This document shows positions 1 through 11,600 of a stretch of DNA of 64,000 nucleotides, one piece after another. Source of the stretch: Rhododendron vialii. Its lineage: Eukaryota; Streptophyta; Magnoliopsida; Ericales; Ericaceae. The stretch is from the NCBI RefSeq assembly GCF_030253575.1, contig NC_080560.1, forward strand, positions 37,341,001-37,405,000. The letters are read 5' to 3'. Made by a program: the position numbers and the translations under genes. The notes beneath the pieces are model-generated. The model made no database searches. It was not told where the DNA came from and saw nothing but the letters and a program-made list of their open reading frames with translations. Within the stretch, counting starts at the first letter, position 1. Each line of letters opens with the position of its first letter.

Positions 1-754
1 ATAAGGCTTGGCCATGGGTGAATAACCCCTTGTGACTTTGGTTAATCTTGCCTTTCTCAACTTAAGACTTGAGGTTTGGTTTGGAAATGTGAGTGGTTCG
101 CCTTTTATGTAACAAAACTTGTCGATGTTAACCTCCGGTGATCATATGCTTGCACATATGGTTCCGTGAGCTATGTCTCGTCTCGTGTTTGCCAAAAGAA
201 CCAAAGAACTTGCTCGCTTTCCAAACCTTGCTTCTAGTTCTTGACCTTGATATTTAGTTTGAATGCAAGTCTTGGCGTTGTTAATCTCCGGTGATCATGT
301 GCTCGCTCACATGGTTCCGGGAGCGATGTCACGCCTTGTGTTTACCTTGTTATTCAAACTCTATATCAAGTCTAACCATTTTCATAGCTAAATCTTCCAG
401 TTGATAGCCTATGCTGTGCGATTCAACCGCGTTTTCGTTGAGAATTGTTAGATGGCTTAAGTTACGGGTGTTAGAAACTCCATTGCCTTGCCGCCTTTAA
501 TTCTTAGTCCAAACTCATTTTCTAGTCTTTTTCATAAGGGTATTTCTCACCTTTCAAAAGAAAACTAAAAGTTGGCCGCTCAAACGCCACAAACCCTTAC
601 ATCTACAATCCAAAAAGTTATATTCGAGCTCCCTGTGGATCGACTCGGACTTCCTCACTATACTATACAAATTTTTAGTTGTAGTCCGGTTAATAAATAA
701 TTGAATTTGACGGCCGTTTGGTAAACTTCAACGACTACCGAATGGGCGCAATCA
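1..754 (+). repeat. 5' LTR (3' portion only)
   Basis: Matches 4826-5579 of the 3' LTR at equal length. It ends in CA just before the primer-binding site. The missing 5' portion, with the promoter and hairpins, lies upstream of the window. Confidence 0.9.
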
Positions 755-759
755 AATTT

Positions 760-777
760 TGGCGCCGTTGCCGGGAA
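760..777 (+). other. Primer-binding site, tRNA-Asp type
   Basis: TGGCGCCGTTGCCGGGAA is complementary to the 3' end of plant tRNA-Asp, with one mismatch near its 3' end. It sits five bases after the 5' LTR. Athila-type plant elements commonly use this primer. Confidence 0.85.
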
Positions 778-1027
778 ACTCTTATTAAAGCTTATTTGGA
801 GGTTCGACAAACCATTGTAAGTACTCCGTTTATTTTTCCTTTGTGTAATTTGGACTCGACTTAGTGGATACCTCTAACCGAGCCACCAATTCAACTTGAG
901 GTGTAACAAAGTTAGATTGAGCATCAATTGCCTTTTCTTTTATTGTCTATATAACGTGGCGGTGGCTTAACCCCACGGAACTGTTTTGAGAGAGGTGGCG
1001 GCATAGCCCCTCTAGCCTGTTTACTTT

Positions 1028-1624
1028 TTGTCTTATCTATCTAATAGAATGGTTGCGGGGGAGAAATGCCTCACCGCTAAGGTTGTCTCTTCCGACCTCC
1101 TGTATCTTGATCCTTCCCCGGAGGAATTACTCCTTGCTCACGAGTTGAACATGCTTGACACATCGGGCATCTACTATGACGATCCGTTGGCAAAACCTCT
1201 CACCGCTAAGGAAATGGATGTCAAAGTGGATTACTTGTATTCTTTGTTGGCTAAACAAAATGCATATGAACCAATTTTTGAAGAGTTGGAGCCCATGGAA
1301 GCTGCAATTGTCCCTTCGAATTCTCCGTGCCATGATCTTCTCACCGCTAAAGAAATGGATGGCAAGGTAGATTCCTTACACTCTTTGTTAGAAAAACAAG
1401 ATGCATGTAAGCCTAATCTTGAGAAATTACCAATCATAGAACTAATTGATTTTCTTGGTGTTGAGGATGTTGATTTGGTTTACAATCCTCTTATAGTGGA
1501 ATTTCTCAACAATTTGAAAATTGATTTATTCTGGAATATGCACTTGGTGGAACTCAAGTTTATGAAACGAATTCGACAATTGCTCTACTCTAAGTATCTT
1601 ATCTTGTGGCATGGTCGAAATTAA
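1028..1624 (+). pseudogene. Truncated gag-like frame of the non-autonomous element
   Basis: An open frame of about 198 codons; the first ATG (1049-1051) lies a few codons into it. It matches the C-terminal half of the gag frame in the related element at 49874-51244 (minus). Both start with the same short leader, but here roughly 690 bp, including the whole retrotransposon gag domain, has been removed in frame. The rest contains two copies of a repeat built around LTAKEMDxKxD followed by a leucine-rich stretch and KQ. No catalytic motifs are visible. Whether it is still made as protein is unknown; a function without the gag domain would be unusual, so I call it a remnant. Confidence 0.6.
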
Positions 1625-3122
1625 TTCTTGACAAAGAGTTTAGAGTTAGGTGGTATGTTCATTGTGATAACTTTTGATGATGTGATAAATGTTCGAAGCC
1701 CACGTGTGGCTGAACACTCTTTCTTTCTCTCCCTCTCTCTGTCTCTTTTCTTTTGCTCTTTTGATGGTTCGTTATAGCCACCCGTTTTGAACTTGAAGTT
1801 GTTGCATGACTTACTCTACGATGCTTTGAGTGAGAAATGGGGAGAAAAGTAATACCTGTTCAATCACGTGACGATTTGGTGGATTTAATTTTACTTGTCA
1901 GTTGTTAGGGCCGGATAACACGAGCCTGGCGGTACTAATGTCATTTGCTTTTTAGTAGGTAGTTGGTTCTTAAGTCTTTTGCAGGGTAAGCATGCTACCA
2001 CACCAGCCTTGGTGGTTTAGGTCTAAAAGCCAGGGTGAGTGAAGCATTCAGGAGCCCTAAGCATGGGTGCGATTACGTGTCGCGGTTGTAAGACCAAGAA
2101 AGCCCCGGTGATGACCTTGTGTGACTAGCTGTGGCTCTGATGGAGGAGCCGAAAGAGTGAGCCTTGGAAGCAGTTCCAATGACGAAGGAAAGTAATGACA
2201 AGAAAGCCTCCAACTTGGTCGAGGTATACGGGGGTTGACATTCCCCCGAAGGTACAATCTTTTGTTCTCTTCTCTCAATACTGTTGTTCTTCATGCCATG
2301 AGGATATAGCATCGTTTAAGCTAGGGGGAGGGATACATATATATATATATATACATTATATATATGCTATATATATTTTGATGAGACTTGTCTCATTTTT
2401 CTGCTTTTGGTAAATTTTCAAATTTTTTTTGTGCAATCTTCCCTTGTTAGTAGTGATTTCGTATGTTAGATACTTTAAATATGCTCAATTGTGTCAATAT
2501 GGCAAGAGTTATGTATCCCATCGAATTTGGTTATGTGTTTGAATCTATGTCACAAGCATATACATGAACATTGATGAACAAGTTTAGCCTAAAAGTCAAG
2601 TCAAGCATTGTGCATCGCTAGAGTAGAGATTCGCTTTGAAGCATCCCATGCTTTTTGCTTTCATTTCCCGCACTTGCGTAAATAATATCTTTTGTTCATA
2701 CTTGAGTAGTGTATATATCTCTCTTGTGCATCTTGTTGGAGTTGTTAGCGTACTTAGGAAATGATTCAAGGCATTTTTGTTTGATTAAACCACATAAGAG
2801 TCACATCGTCCTTATTTTGAACCATAGTCCGAGTCTCGTCCGTTGTACAAACCTAGGTAACCGGATGTTCGGAGAGTTGTGTGTCAATGGTTTTCAAAGA
2901 TTCAAAGAAGTTTGGAGGTGGTGTGAATGTGATAGAAGTGGTTGGAATGCAAAAAGGTAAAGAATTGGTACATAATTCCATATCTTTCCTCTCCCATTAC
3001 CAAAAGCTAAAATCCTAAATTTTCATCTCCCTCTCCTAAGCCTTCAAATTTGGTTCAATCTCTCTCACTACAAATCTCACCTCATATGACCCTATTTCTC
3101 AAAGAACAATCAAAGAAATGCT
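1625..3122 (+). other. Interior of element without recognised genes
   Basis: Mostly non-coding retrotransposon interior, colinear with the minus-strand relative at about 48550-49900. An 83-codon open frame at 2709-2960 also stays open in the relative (48667-48963), but shared DNA identity could explain that. An AT repeat lies at 2337-2352. Confidence 0.6.
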
Positions 3123-3302
3123 ATGAAAAAACAAAAACGGATTCGAAAGAGGATTGAATACTATGATGAGAGGATTGGTGTGGCCTCCGGGTTAGCTTAC
3201 ATTCTGGATGAGGAAGAGTCCGATGGAAAGGGGGAGCTCGAGGCTCAATACCATGAGGAGTCGGATGAGGATGACGACTATGTGTTGTTGAGTCGGTGGT
3301 AG
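3123..3302 (+). CDS. Small acidic reading frame conserved in the element family
   Basis: A 59-codon frame, basic at the start (KKQKRIRKR) and very acidic at the end (runs of D and E). The relative on the minus strand has the matching frame at 48381-48542, sharing the segment IEYYDERIGVASGLAYI with few changes, but preceded by an in-frame extension beginning MTLFLKE. In this copy a one-base length difference separates that extension from the rest, so the frame starts later. Position, between gag and the 3' LTR, is where some Athila elements carry extra frames, but I see no envelope-like features. It may be only a relic. Confidence 0.3.
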   Translation: MKKQKRIRKRIEYYDERIGVASGLAYILDEEESDGKGELEAQYHEESDEDDDYVLLSRW

Positions 3303-3971
3303 TAGTTTTTCTTTATTTCTTTTTCATAACTTTGTTTGGTGTTTGGCCGATTTGTGGCCATGCCTTGGGTAGTTTAGGGTTGGTAGTGGCCAAAGGTAGA
3401 TGAACCGTGCAAGTATATGGCCACTATATTTTTGTAGTCCCTTTCCCTTTGTATCCAAGGTCATTATAAGCTAATAAAGTCCTCCGTTGATCTTTTGTAC
3501 GCTAATTAACTCCGTTTGATGCATGGTCGATATCTATTATTACTTAAGTTGTGATATTCCTAGTCTTTCCATACTTATCAATAATTAGCTTTCCTTTCTT
3601 TCTTAGCGCTCTTTTGATAGCATGTGTAGCTTTTTGTCTTTAGCTATTGCATTTACTCGCTAGCGCTTGTCATGAGATGTATCTTGTATCTCATTGTGTG
3701 AAAAGTCGAATAAGAGCGTATCCTTGTGAGTTTTGGAGTTGAAACTCGTTGTGAGGCATATGCATGCTTGACTACTCTAATATGGCATAGTTTGTTCATC
3801 CTAATTCATGACATGTTTGTGCGTGGATTGCATGTACTCGTATTTGAAGGGGTGCTTTGGACTCTTGCCTAGTTGTAGTAGTTGAGCATAATTTTTGTAT
3901 GTTGAATCTCGGAAAGATTGCATAGTTTAGTTAAAGCGTTTTGTTTTAGTTTGCTAGGGACTAGCAAAGTT

Positions 3972-3985
3972 CAAGTTGGGGGGTG
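3972..3985 (+). other. Polypurine tract
   Basis: A G-rich tract directly before the 3' LTR, matching the tract of the minus-strand relative (47625-47638). Confidence 0.7.
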
Positions 3986-4290
3986 TGATAAGCACCCAAT
4001 AATACATATTCTTGGTGCTTAAGTCCTTTAGTATGTTGTGTTTGTATATATATGTTGTCGTTTTTATGCGATATTGCACGTAAGGTAGGTTTTTGTGTAT
4101 TTCAGGTAATTCGTTTAAATAAGGCGCGTTTAAACACCATGGACATGCCTCGAGGGAGTCCAAGCTTCCAAGACCAAGTGGCGAAGTGCCACCGTTCTCT
4201 AATGAGCAAGATACGAAGCATATGGTGAAGTTCGGAAGCGTCGGGTGCCAAGTTTTGAAGCTAGAGGCCATTTCTGCAGTTAACAAGACT

Positions 4291-4460
4291 GTATCCATAC
4301 AACCGTTTTGGTTGTATTGATACAGTGACCTTATCTTTTGGACAACTTCCAGCGTATCCATACACCGTTTTGGTTGTATCTATACAGCTCCTCTACGGAG
4401 AATTTCCAGCACAGGCTTAACAGCTCGGTATCCATACAACCGTTTTGGTTGTATGGATAC
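4291..4460 (+). repeat. Three inverted-repeat hairpins in the LTR
   Basis: Each unit pairs GTATCCATAC with a nearby GTAT(T/C/G)(G/T)ATAC arm across a short spacer containing CGTTTTGG. Units lie at 4291-4323, 4354-4385 and 4428-4460, about 105-280 bp upstream of the TATA box. The relative's LTR has three corresponding units with the palindrome GTATCGATAC. Confidence 0.8.
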
Positions 4461-4565
4461 AGATTGCTTACTGACAGTTTTTCATAGTTTTTCAATCTTC
4501 CATATTTGGAAACTTGCTACTTGTAGTAACCTTTTAAGATATTTTGAGAGAGAAAGTTGGTTTTT

Positions 4566-4574
4566 GTATAAATA
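4566..4574 (+). promoter_or_regulatory. LTR TATA box
   Basis: GTATAAATA followed by a CT-rich stretch. The same arrangement, GTATAAATAC, occurs in both LTRs of the minus-strand relative (45841-45850 and 52419-52428). Confidence 0.6.
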
Positions 4575-5579
4575 TCCCTCTCCTCTCTCCTAGGAAAGGG
4601 TAGTTAGCTTAGGATAGTCTTTTTCCATTGTTGTTGCTCAAGTTTTCAAGCTTATTTTCCTTAGAACTCAAATAAGTATTTGGTTTCGTTTAATTTGTCG
4701 TGTATTAATATTGTAGCTACGGACTAGATTCTTCTTTAAATTAAGTTTATTTTCAGTTCTATCGGTTAAACATGTTTTCCAATTCTAGCATGCTTTCTAG
4801 TCTTTTCCTTATGTGTGAGTAGTCAGTAAGGCTTGGCCATGGGTGAATAACCCCTTGTGACTTTGGTTAATCTTGTCTTTCTCAACTTAAGACTTGAGGT
4901 TTGGTTTGGAAATGTAAGTGGTTCGCCTTTTATGTAACAAAACTTGTCGATGTTAACCTCCGGTGATCATATGCTTGCACATATAGTTTCGTGAGCTATG
5001 TCTCGCCTCATGTTTGCCAAAAGAACCAAAGAACTTGCTCGCTTTCCAAACCTTGCTTCTAGTTCTTGACCTTGATATTTAGTTTGAATACAAGTCTTGG
5101 CGTTGTTAATCTCCGGTGATCATGTGCTCGCTCACATGGTTCCGGGAGCGATGTCACGCCTTGTGTTTACCTTGTTATTCAAACTCTATATCAAGTCTAA
5201 CCATTTTCATAGCTAAATCTTCCAGTTGATAGCCTATGCCGTGCGATTCAACCGCATTTTCGTTGAGAATTGTTAGATGGCTTAAGTTACGGGCGTTAGA
5301 AACTCCATTGCCTTGCCGCCTTTAATTCTTAGTTCAAACTCATTTTTTAGTCTTTTTCATAAGGGTATTTCTCACCTTTCAAAGGAAAACTAAAAGTTGG
5401 CCGCCCAAACGCCACAAATCCTTACATCTACAATCCAAAAAGCTGTATTCGAGCTCCCTGCGGATCGACTTGGACTTCCTCACTATACTATACAAATCTT
5501 TAGTTGTAGTCCGGTTAATAAATAATTGAATTTGACTGCCGTTTGGTAAACTTCAACGACTACCGAATGGGCGCAATCA

Positions 5580-5752
5580 GTTTACTCTTTACTTATGCCA
5601 CAGTCCATCGCCAAAGGTACCAAGCTTCTGCAGCCAAAGGTACAATACCTTTGAGAGTACCTAGGCTGCTGTAGGTTGTTTTTCCTGAAATTGCTCTCTA
5701 CCTAAGCGAAAAAGGAAAGGTAAAGAGTCTAGTGTACATGCTCTAAGATTTA
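5580..5752. repeat. Short repeat, copy A (possible MITE)
   Basis: About 170 bp starting gtttactctttac and ending near gtaaagagtctagtg, so the ends are short inverted repeats (ACTCTTTAC / GTAAAGAGT). A second copy starts at 5911 and resumes at 16142. The retrotransposon at 1-5579 is inserted at its left edge. Confidence 0.55.
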
Positions 5753-5910
5753 TAATTTAGCTCGACAGTTTTTCCATCACAACTGTAGCAAAGCTCTCTA
5801 TCTTCTTTGGATTTCTTTAATATATTGTATTATTGCTTATAAATGGCTGAGATGGGTATGAATACAAAGAGAGGGGGATAAAGTTGGTGAGAGAAACTCA
5901 AATATTGATT
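5753..5910. other. Spacer between repeat copies
   Basis: AT-rich, no reading frame or motif that I recognise. Confidence 0.5.
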
Positions 5911-6310
5911 GTTTACTCTTTACCTATGCTACAGTCCATCGCCAAATGTACCGAGCCTCTACAGCCAAAGATTTAAGGGGCGACTATTTGCAGCCTCATA
6001 TTTTCTCTCTTAACCCACTACTTTACATAGCCCATTTTCAATTATTTAAAAAAAAAATTCTCCATATAACCCATTAAATGTACCTGATCTTTCCATTATA
6101 CTCTTCCCCTCTCAAAAATTACACTTTAACTCCCACCCTACTTACCCATAGCCACCACCTCCACCTCCATAGCCACCACCGTACACCGCCACTCCTGCCA
6201 GAACACCACTGTCGCACCACTGCCTTTCTTCAAGGTGTCGTTCTCTCTTTCTATTTCTGTTCGTCAATCTCAGTCTCTCTCTCTCTCTCTTTTTGTGAGT
6301 ATATACATAC

Positions 6311-6630
6311 TGTAACACCCATTCCGAGCATGCATGTGCATTGCATATGACATTTAATTTTATGTTGCATAGGTCATGCTAATTGTTACAAGTGTTGGGT
6401 TATCGTTCACATTTCATTCATAAATTGTTTAGCGATACATGATTAAGTTTGAGGGTTTAATTAAGTTAATTAAAAGTGTTTGACTTGGTTGGTGGAATGA
6501 AGGGTGGAGATGAGTTATGACACATTTAAACCTATACACCCAACCTCATGGGATAATTCTTCCCTAATAAATCTAGCTTCTACCGCATTCTACACTATTC
6601 CACACCCCTCCACCGTTTCTTTTGTATCAC

Positions 6631-6683
<53 letters not shown>

Positions 6684-8429
6684 GAAGAAGTAGAAGAAGA
6701 AGAAGAAGAAAAGGAGGAATTGGGAAAATCTAATTGAAGGTAAACCCTATTTTATACCTAATCTATGTATTGGGTATTGATCAAACATGTTTATACCTGG
6801 ATATTCTTGTAGTTTAAATCCTAATTGGTTCATAAGAGAATGGATTTTAACCTAGCAAATTCGTCCATCTTTGGGACATGTCTCAATTCTGTCAATTAGA
6901 GCTTGAACTTGACTGAATCTGTCATGTTCTTAACGAATTTTTCTCACTGACTTGCCGACCTTGTAATTTTCTGAAATTTTTACTGAAGATGGATATGAAT
7001 GTCTAGTTGATTGGGTAAAATTTTCAGAATTTATTTCAAAGAGAAGAAAAAGTTAAAAATCACGCACCGAACTGCTGCTGTGAAACTCGTATTGCTGACT
7101 GCACTGACACAAGTTGGGAAAACAGTCATATCTCCAAGCTCGAGACTCGAAATCACATTCCGCTTGTTTTGCTGAAAACTAGACTTGTAGGGCTTTCCAA
7201 CGGTGCAACCCGTGTGCTGTGGTTATGTCCGAGCAATAACAGATTTGCTGTTAAAGTTGACCCAAAATCTGTCTTTGGTCCAGTTTTGGTGTTTTGTTAA
7301 GTTATAGTCGCGAAGCCGTAGTAAGGTTACCCGAACCCCATTTTTTATGAATGACCTGTCGATTCGAAGAGGAAGAAGTTAACTTTTAAACGGTTTAAGT
7401 GAAATTCTTAGAATTCACGATTATGTACTGGATATGGTCAGAACCGTACATGTTGGTCATGGTCTAAGTCTTATTCTTGGGAATTCTTGTATCAAATTTT
7501 ATTGAATCATCTTTGGGCATTAAAACACATCACCCATCATTTTTATTGCATTTAGCTTGCATTTTAACATGAGTTGGTGTATGAAATATACTAAGTGTAG
7601 TGTCATTCATATTCTAGGATCGGGGGACGAGTCTCCACCTCAAAGTTGAGAAGGGAGCCTTTCGCTTTTGTCTTTTGGATCTTGAAGGTGAGTGTGCTAT
7701 TTCATTGAAGTGGCTAGATAAAAATAAACTTATCATTTTTCTGCAAATGTTGGAAATTTTGACGGTAGTGATATGGATCAAGTTGCTTGAAACATGATTT
7801 ATTTCAAGAGCATGCCATAGCTGTATTGTTGGTTGGAGTTGTTTTCTTCTTGATGTACACAAGAAGGGTATAAATTGTCTGTTTGCTGTACACAAACAGG
7901 GTATAAATTGTTGGAAGTACCCTATTCACAGGGTCACGGTACCGTCATAACTCCTGGTTGCGAGGGAAGCAACCCTATGGTTTCTTGAAATATTGTGCTT
8001 ATTTAATGGTTGTGAAAAATAACTTGTTTCTTGCTAAATATGGTTAGAAGCATTACTCGATCCATGTTTGCTCGTGTAAATTGTTTTATGCTTTTTGCTT
8101 GAATGAAGTAGTAACACTCACAATCCTTCCAGGTAACTGAAGTAAAGTTTTAGTCCACTACTGGTCTGACAGGCTGTAGGAGCAAGGACGAGGGTCAACT
8201 TGGTGTCCTTTTGGATAGTACATTTTGTGATATCAATTTTTGGAGAGTTGTCGTACCTTATGTGGATGCAACTCATCTTGTAAAGTTCTCTTGTAAATTT
8301 TATTTTGGAAGCCGGTTGTAATATACTTAGTTGACTTTGTCTTGCGTTTATGGAATGAATTTCATTAAGGTTGATATTAAGCTTTCATTAAGACTGATTA
8401 TGTTAATCCTTCTAGAGCGGGTCGTTACA
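6311..8429 (+). repeat. 5' LTR of gypsy element
   Basis: 2119 bp, TG...CA. It contains an (AG)24 microsatellite at 6633-6680, which in the other LTR is only (AG)14; this explains most of the 22-bp length difference. Confidence 0.95.
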
Positions 8430-8430
8430 G

Positions 8431-8443
8431 TTGGTATTAGAGC
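8431..8443 (+). other. Primer-binding site, initiator-Met type
   Basis: TTGGTATTAGAGC differs at one base from the usual plant tRNA-iMet primer site TGGTATCAGAGC (C to T). It begins two bases after the 5' LTR. Confidence 0.8.
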
Positions 8444-8609
8444 ATAGGTTTTAAATTCTGTAGACTAGCCGTGTTTAGACTAGTGGTGGACCATAGGGTG
8501 TTTGTCTTGTGTCCGTGGGGATGGGAAGGAATAGAATGATCATGAAACATGTCATGCATTTACTTTTGTTATTTGAGATGTTATTTGATGAATTTTTGTA
8601 TATCTAGCT

Positions 8610-11600
8610 ATGGACGATGGTCAACATGATAATGTTGGAGGGGGAAATGCTAGTAATGCACAAAATCAGCCGACCATGGATGGTAGAATATTTGAAGCGA
8701 TAATACAGTTAACAACTCAACAGGCAAAATATTTCGAGTTTCAGGCAGCCGCACAAGCGAGTTCTTCGGGGGCACGCACTGAGCGGGACACCATATATAG
8801 TCGGTTTAAAAAGCTTGGACCTACAGAGTTTGATGGACCACCTAACCCTCTTGATGCCGAGGAATGGATGAAAAAGTTAGAGGAAATAGATAATGGCTGT
8901 GACGGATGAACAAAAGGTTTTATTGGCTACTTTTATGTTAAAAGGAGATGCTCGACGTTGGTGGGAAGTTACCAAACAAAGATTGTCTGCACCAATGGCA
9001 AATCTTGAAAATAATGATGCTCCTCCTATACCTACGGTCATCACTTGGGCTATGTTTACCAAAGCTTTCCATGAAAAGTATTTCCCAAGGAGTTACCAAA
9101 TGGGTCAGAGGCGGGAATTTTTGAAGTTGGAACAGGGGAAGATGACGGTAGCAGAGTATGAAGCCCGGTTTACAACCTTATCACGTTTTGCTTTGAATCT
9201 TGTTAGCACGGACGAGGACAAGTGCAGAATGTTTGAGGATGGGTTGAATATAGAACTTCGGCCTTATGTGGCAAATCAACGGTTAAATAATTTTGCGGAT
9301 ATGATCGAAGTGGCAACAAACTTTGAGCGGGATTTGGGGTTATTGAATGAACAAAGGGAGCAGAATAAGAAAAGAAAAACAGAATCTACATCAGGTGGAA
9401 GGAACTTTGGCCAACAATCCATAATTAAAGGCAGAGGAACTTCTACTTTTCAGAGCCATGGTGGAAGTCAATTTCGAGGATTCCAATCTGGATAGCGAGC
9501 GAATGTGTCAAAGCAACAAAGTCAGACGGGTTCTACTTTTTCTGGTGGTCGCAGCAATGCCCTTACATGTCATAGGTGTGGATCACCTGATCATTTCGTT
9601 CGAGATTGTCCCGAACCAGAATCATTCCGTAGGTGTTTTAGATGTGGGGATCCGGGACATTTGGCTTCAAGTTGTCCCAGAACATCGGGGTCTACTTTAT
9701 CTTCGGGTAGCGTTCAGATGGGTGGAAGTACTTCTCAGGGTAAAAATCAAAGCCGTGGTGGTGGTTCAGTTGGTAGACCTAAAGCACAAGGAAGAATCTT
9801 TGCTATGAATCGACAAGATGCAATTGAAACTCCAGATGTTGTCACAGGTATGCTCACTATTTTTGGTAAAGAAGCGCGTATTTTGATTGATTCTGGATCA
9901 ACGCATTCATTCATAGCATTGTCATTCACAAAGCATGTAGACCGACCCCCAAGTCCACTAGAATATACTATGGCCATTTCCACTCCTGCAAGAGAGACTC
10001 TATTGACTAGAGTTATATATCGGGACTGTAAATTTCGAATGGGCAATAAGGAGTTGTCAATTGATTTGATGCCATTGAATATCACAGATTTTGATATAAT
10101 CCTTGGAATGGATTGGTTATCTGCTTATCATGCCTCTATTGATTGTTTCCGAAAAGAAGTAACATTGCAGATTCCAAATAATCCACAACTAAAATTTCGC
10201 GGGGATAGAACTTCTGCTCGTATAATTTCTGTAATGAAGGCCGAGAAGTTGTTAAAAAAGGGTTGTCAAGGATTCCTTGCACATATTGTTGACACCGGCA
10301 AAAGTACACCGCGGGTGGAGGATATACCAATAGTTTGTGAGTTTTCTGATGTATTTCCTGAGGAATTACCAGGGTTGCCAGTGGACCGAGAAGTTGAGTT
10401 CTCTATTGAGCTTTTGCCAGGTACACAACCAATTTCAATTGCACCTTATTGTATGGCTCCTGCAGAATTAAAGGAATTGAAAATCCAATTGGAAGATCTA
10501 TTGGAACGAGGATTTATTAGACCTAGTATTTCTCCATGGGGTGCTCCAGTTTTATTTGTTAAAAAGAAAGATGGTATGATGCGGATGTGTATTGACTACC
10601 GTCAGTTGAACAAGGTGACCATCCGAAACAAATATCCTTTACCGCGTATTGATGATTTGTTTGATCAATTGCAAGGGGCGACAGTATTTTCTAAAATTGA
10701 TCTTAGATCGAGATATCATCAATTAAAAATAAAGGAGAAGAATGTTTCGAAGACTGCTTTTCATACAAGGTATGGCCATTATGAATTCCTTGTTATGCCG
10801 TTTGGTCTAACGAATGCCCCAGCTGCTTTTATGGATTTGATGAATCGAGTGTTTAAGCCATATCTTGACTCTTTTGTGATAGTATTTATTGATGATATTC
10901 TTATCTATTCTCGAAGTAAAGAGGAACATGCAAGTCACCTTCGAATCGCATTACAAACTCTATGTGAAAAGAAGTTATATGGAAAGTTAAGTAAATGCGA
11001 CTTTTGGCTAGACTCTGTTGTGTTTTTGGGACATGTTATATCAGGGGATGGAATTTCTGTTGATCCTAAAAAGGTAGAGGCGGTTACTAATTGGGAGAGA
11101 CCGACTAATGTGACGGAAATTCGTAGTTTTTTGGGTTTGGCTGGTTATTACCGCAGGTTTGTTCAAGGATTTTCTTTTATTGCAGTTCCTTTGACCCGAT
11201 TAACTCGAAAGGGGGTAAAATTTGTGTGGTCTGAAGATTGTGAAAAGAGTTTTCAGGAGCTGAAGAAAAGGTTGACTACTGCACCAGTATTATCTCTTCC
11301 TTCAGGTAATGATGGGTTTGTTATTTATAGCGATGCTTCTAGACAAGGATTGGGTTGTGTTTTGATGCAACATGGTAAAGTAATTGCATATGCCTTTAGA
11401 CAACTGAAACCTCATGAACATAATTATCCCACCCATGATCTGGAATTGGCTGCTATTGTTTTTGCATTAAAATTGTGGAGGCATTATTTGTATGGGGTAA
11501 CATGTGAAGTCTACACCGACCATCAAAGTTTGAAATATCTGTTCACACAACGGGAGCTGAACTTGAGACAACGTAGATGGATGGAGTTAGTGAAAGACTA

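Larger units (their letters stand above)
1..5579 (+). mobile_element. Non-autonomous Athila-like LTR retrotransposon, 5' end outside window
   Basis: Bases 1-754 align base for base, without indels, to 4826-5579, so they are the two LTR copies of one element; the 5' LTR starts before the window. A primer site complementary to the tRNA-Asp 3' end follows the 5' LTR and a G-rich polypurine tract precedes the 3' LTR. The roughly 3.2 kb interior holds only a truncated gag-like frame and no protease, reverse transcriptase or integrase, so mobilisation would need a partner. I count about 22 differences in 754 LTR bases, mostly transitions. The element at 44951-53329 is a relative in opposite orientation. 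The Athila link rests on the tRNA-Asp primer site and the gag motifs of that relative. The 5-bp target duplication would be gttta (5580-5584), but its partner is outside the window. Confidence 0.88.
3986..5579 (+). repeat. 3' LTR, about 1.6 kb
   Basis: Starts TGATAAGCACC by comparison with the relative's LTR (TGATACGCACC) and ends GCGCAATCA. TG at 3984 is an alternative start, since the partner LTR start is not visible. It carries three hairpins upstream of a TATA box. Confidence 0.85.

Noticed and set aside
6078-6350. His/Ser-rich 90-codon frame
   Set aside because: Lies in the left arm of the Harbinger-like element and is cut by the gypsy insertion; composition comes from a CCACCA-rich stretch.
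6504-6737. Arg/Glu-rich frame in the gypsy LTR (also 13463-13672)
   Set aside because: Created by the AG and GAA microsatellites; the two LTRs give different lengths.
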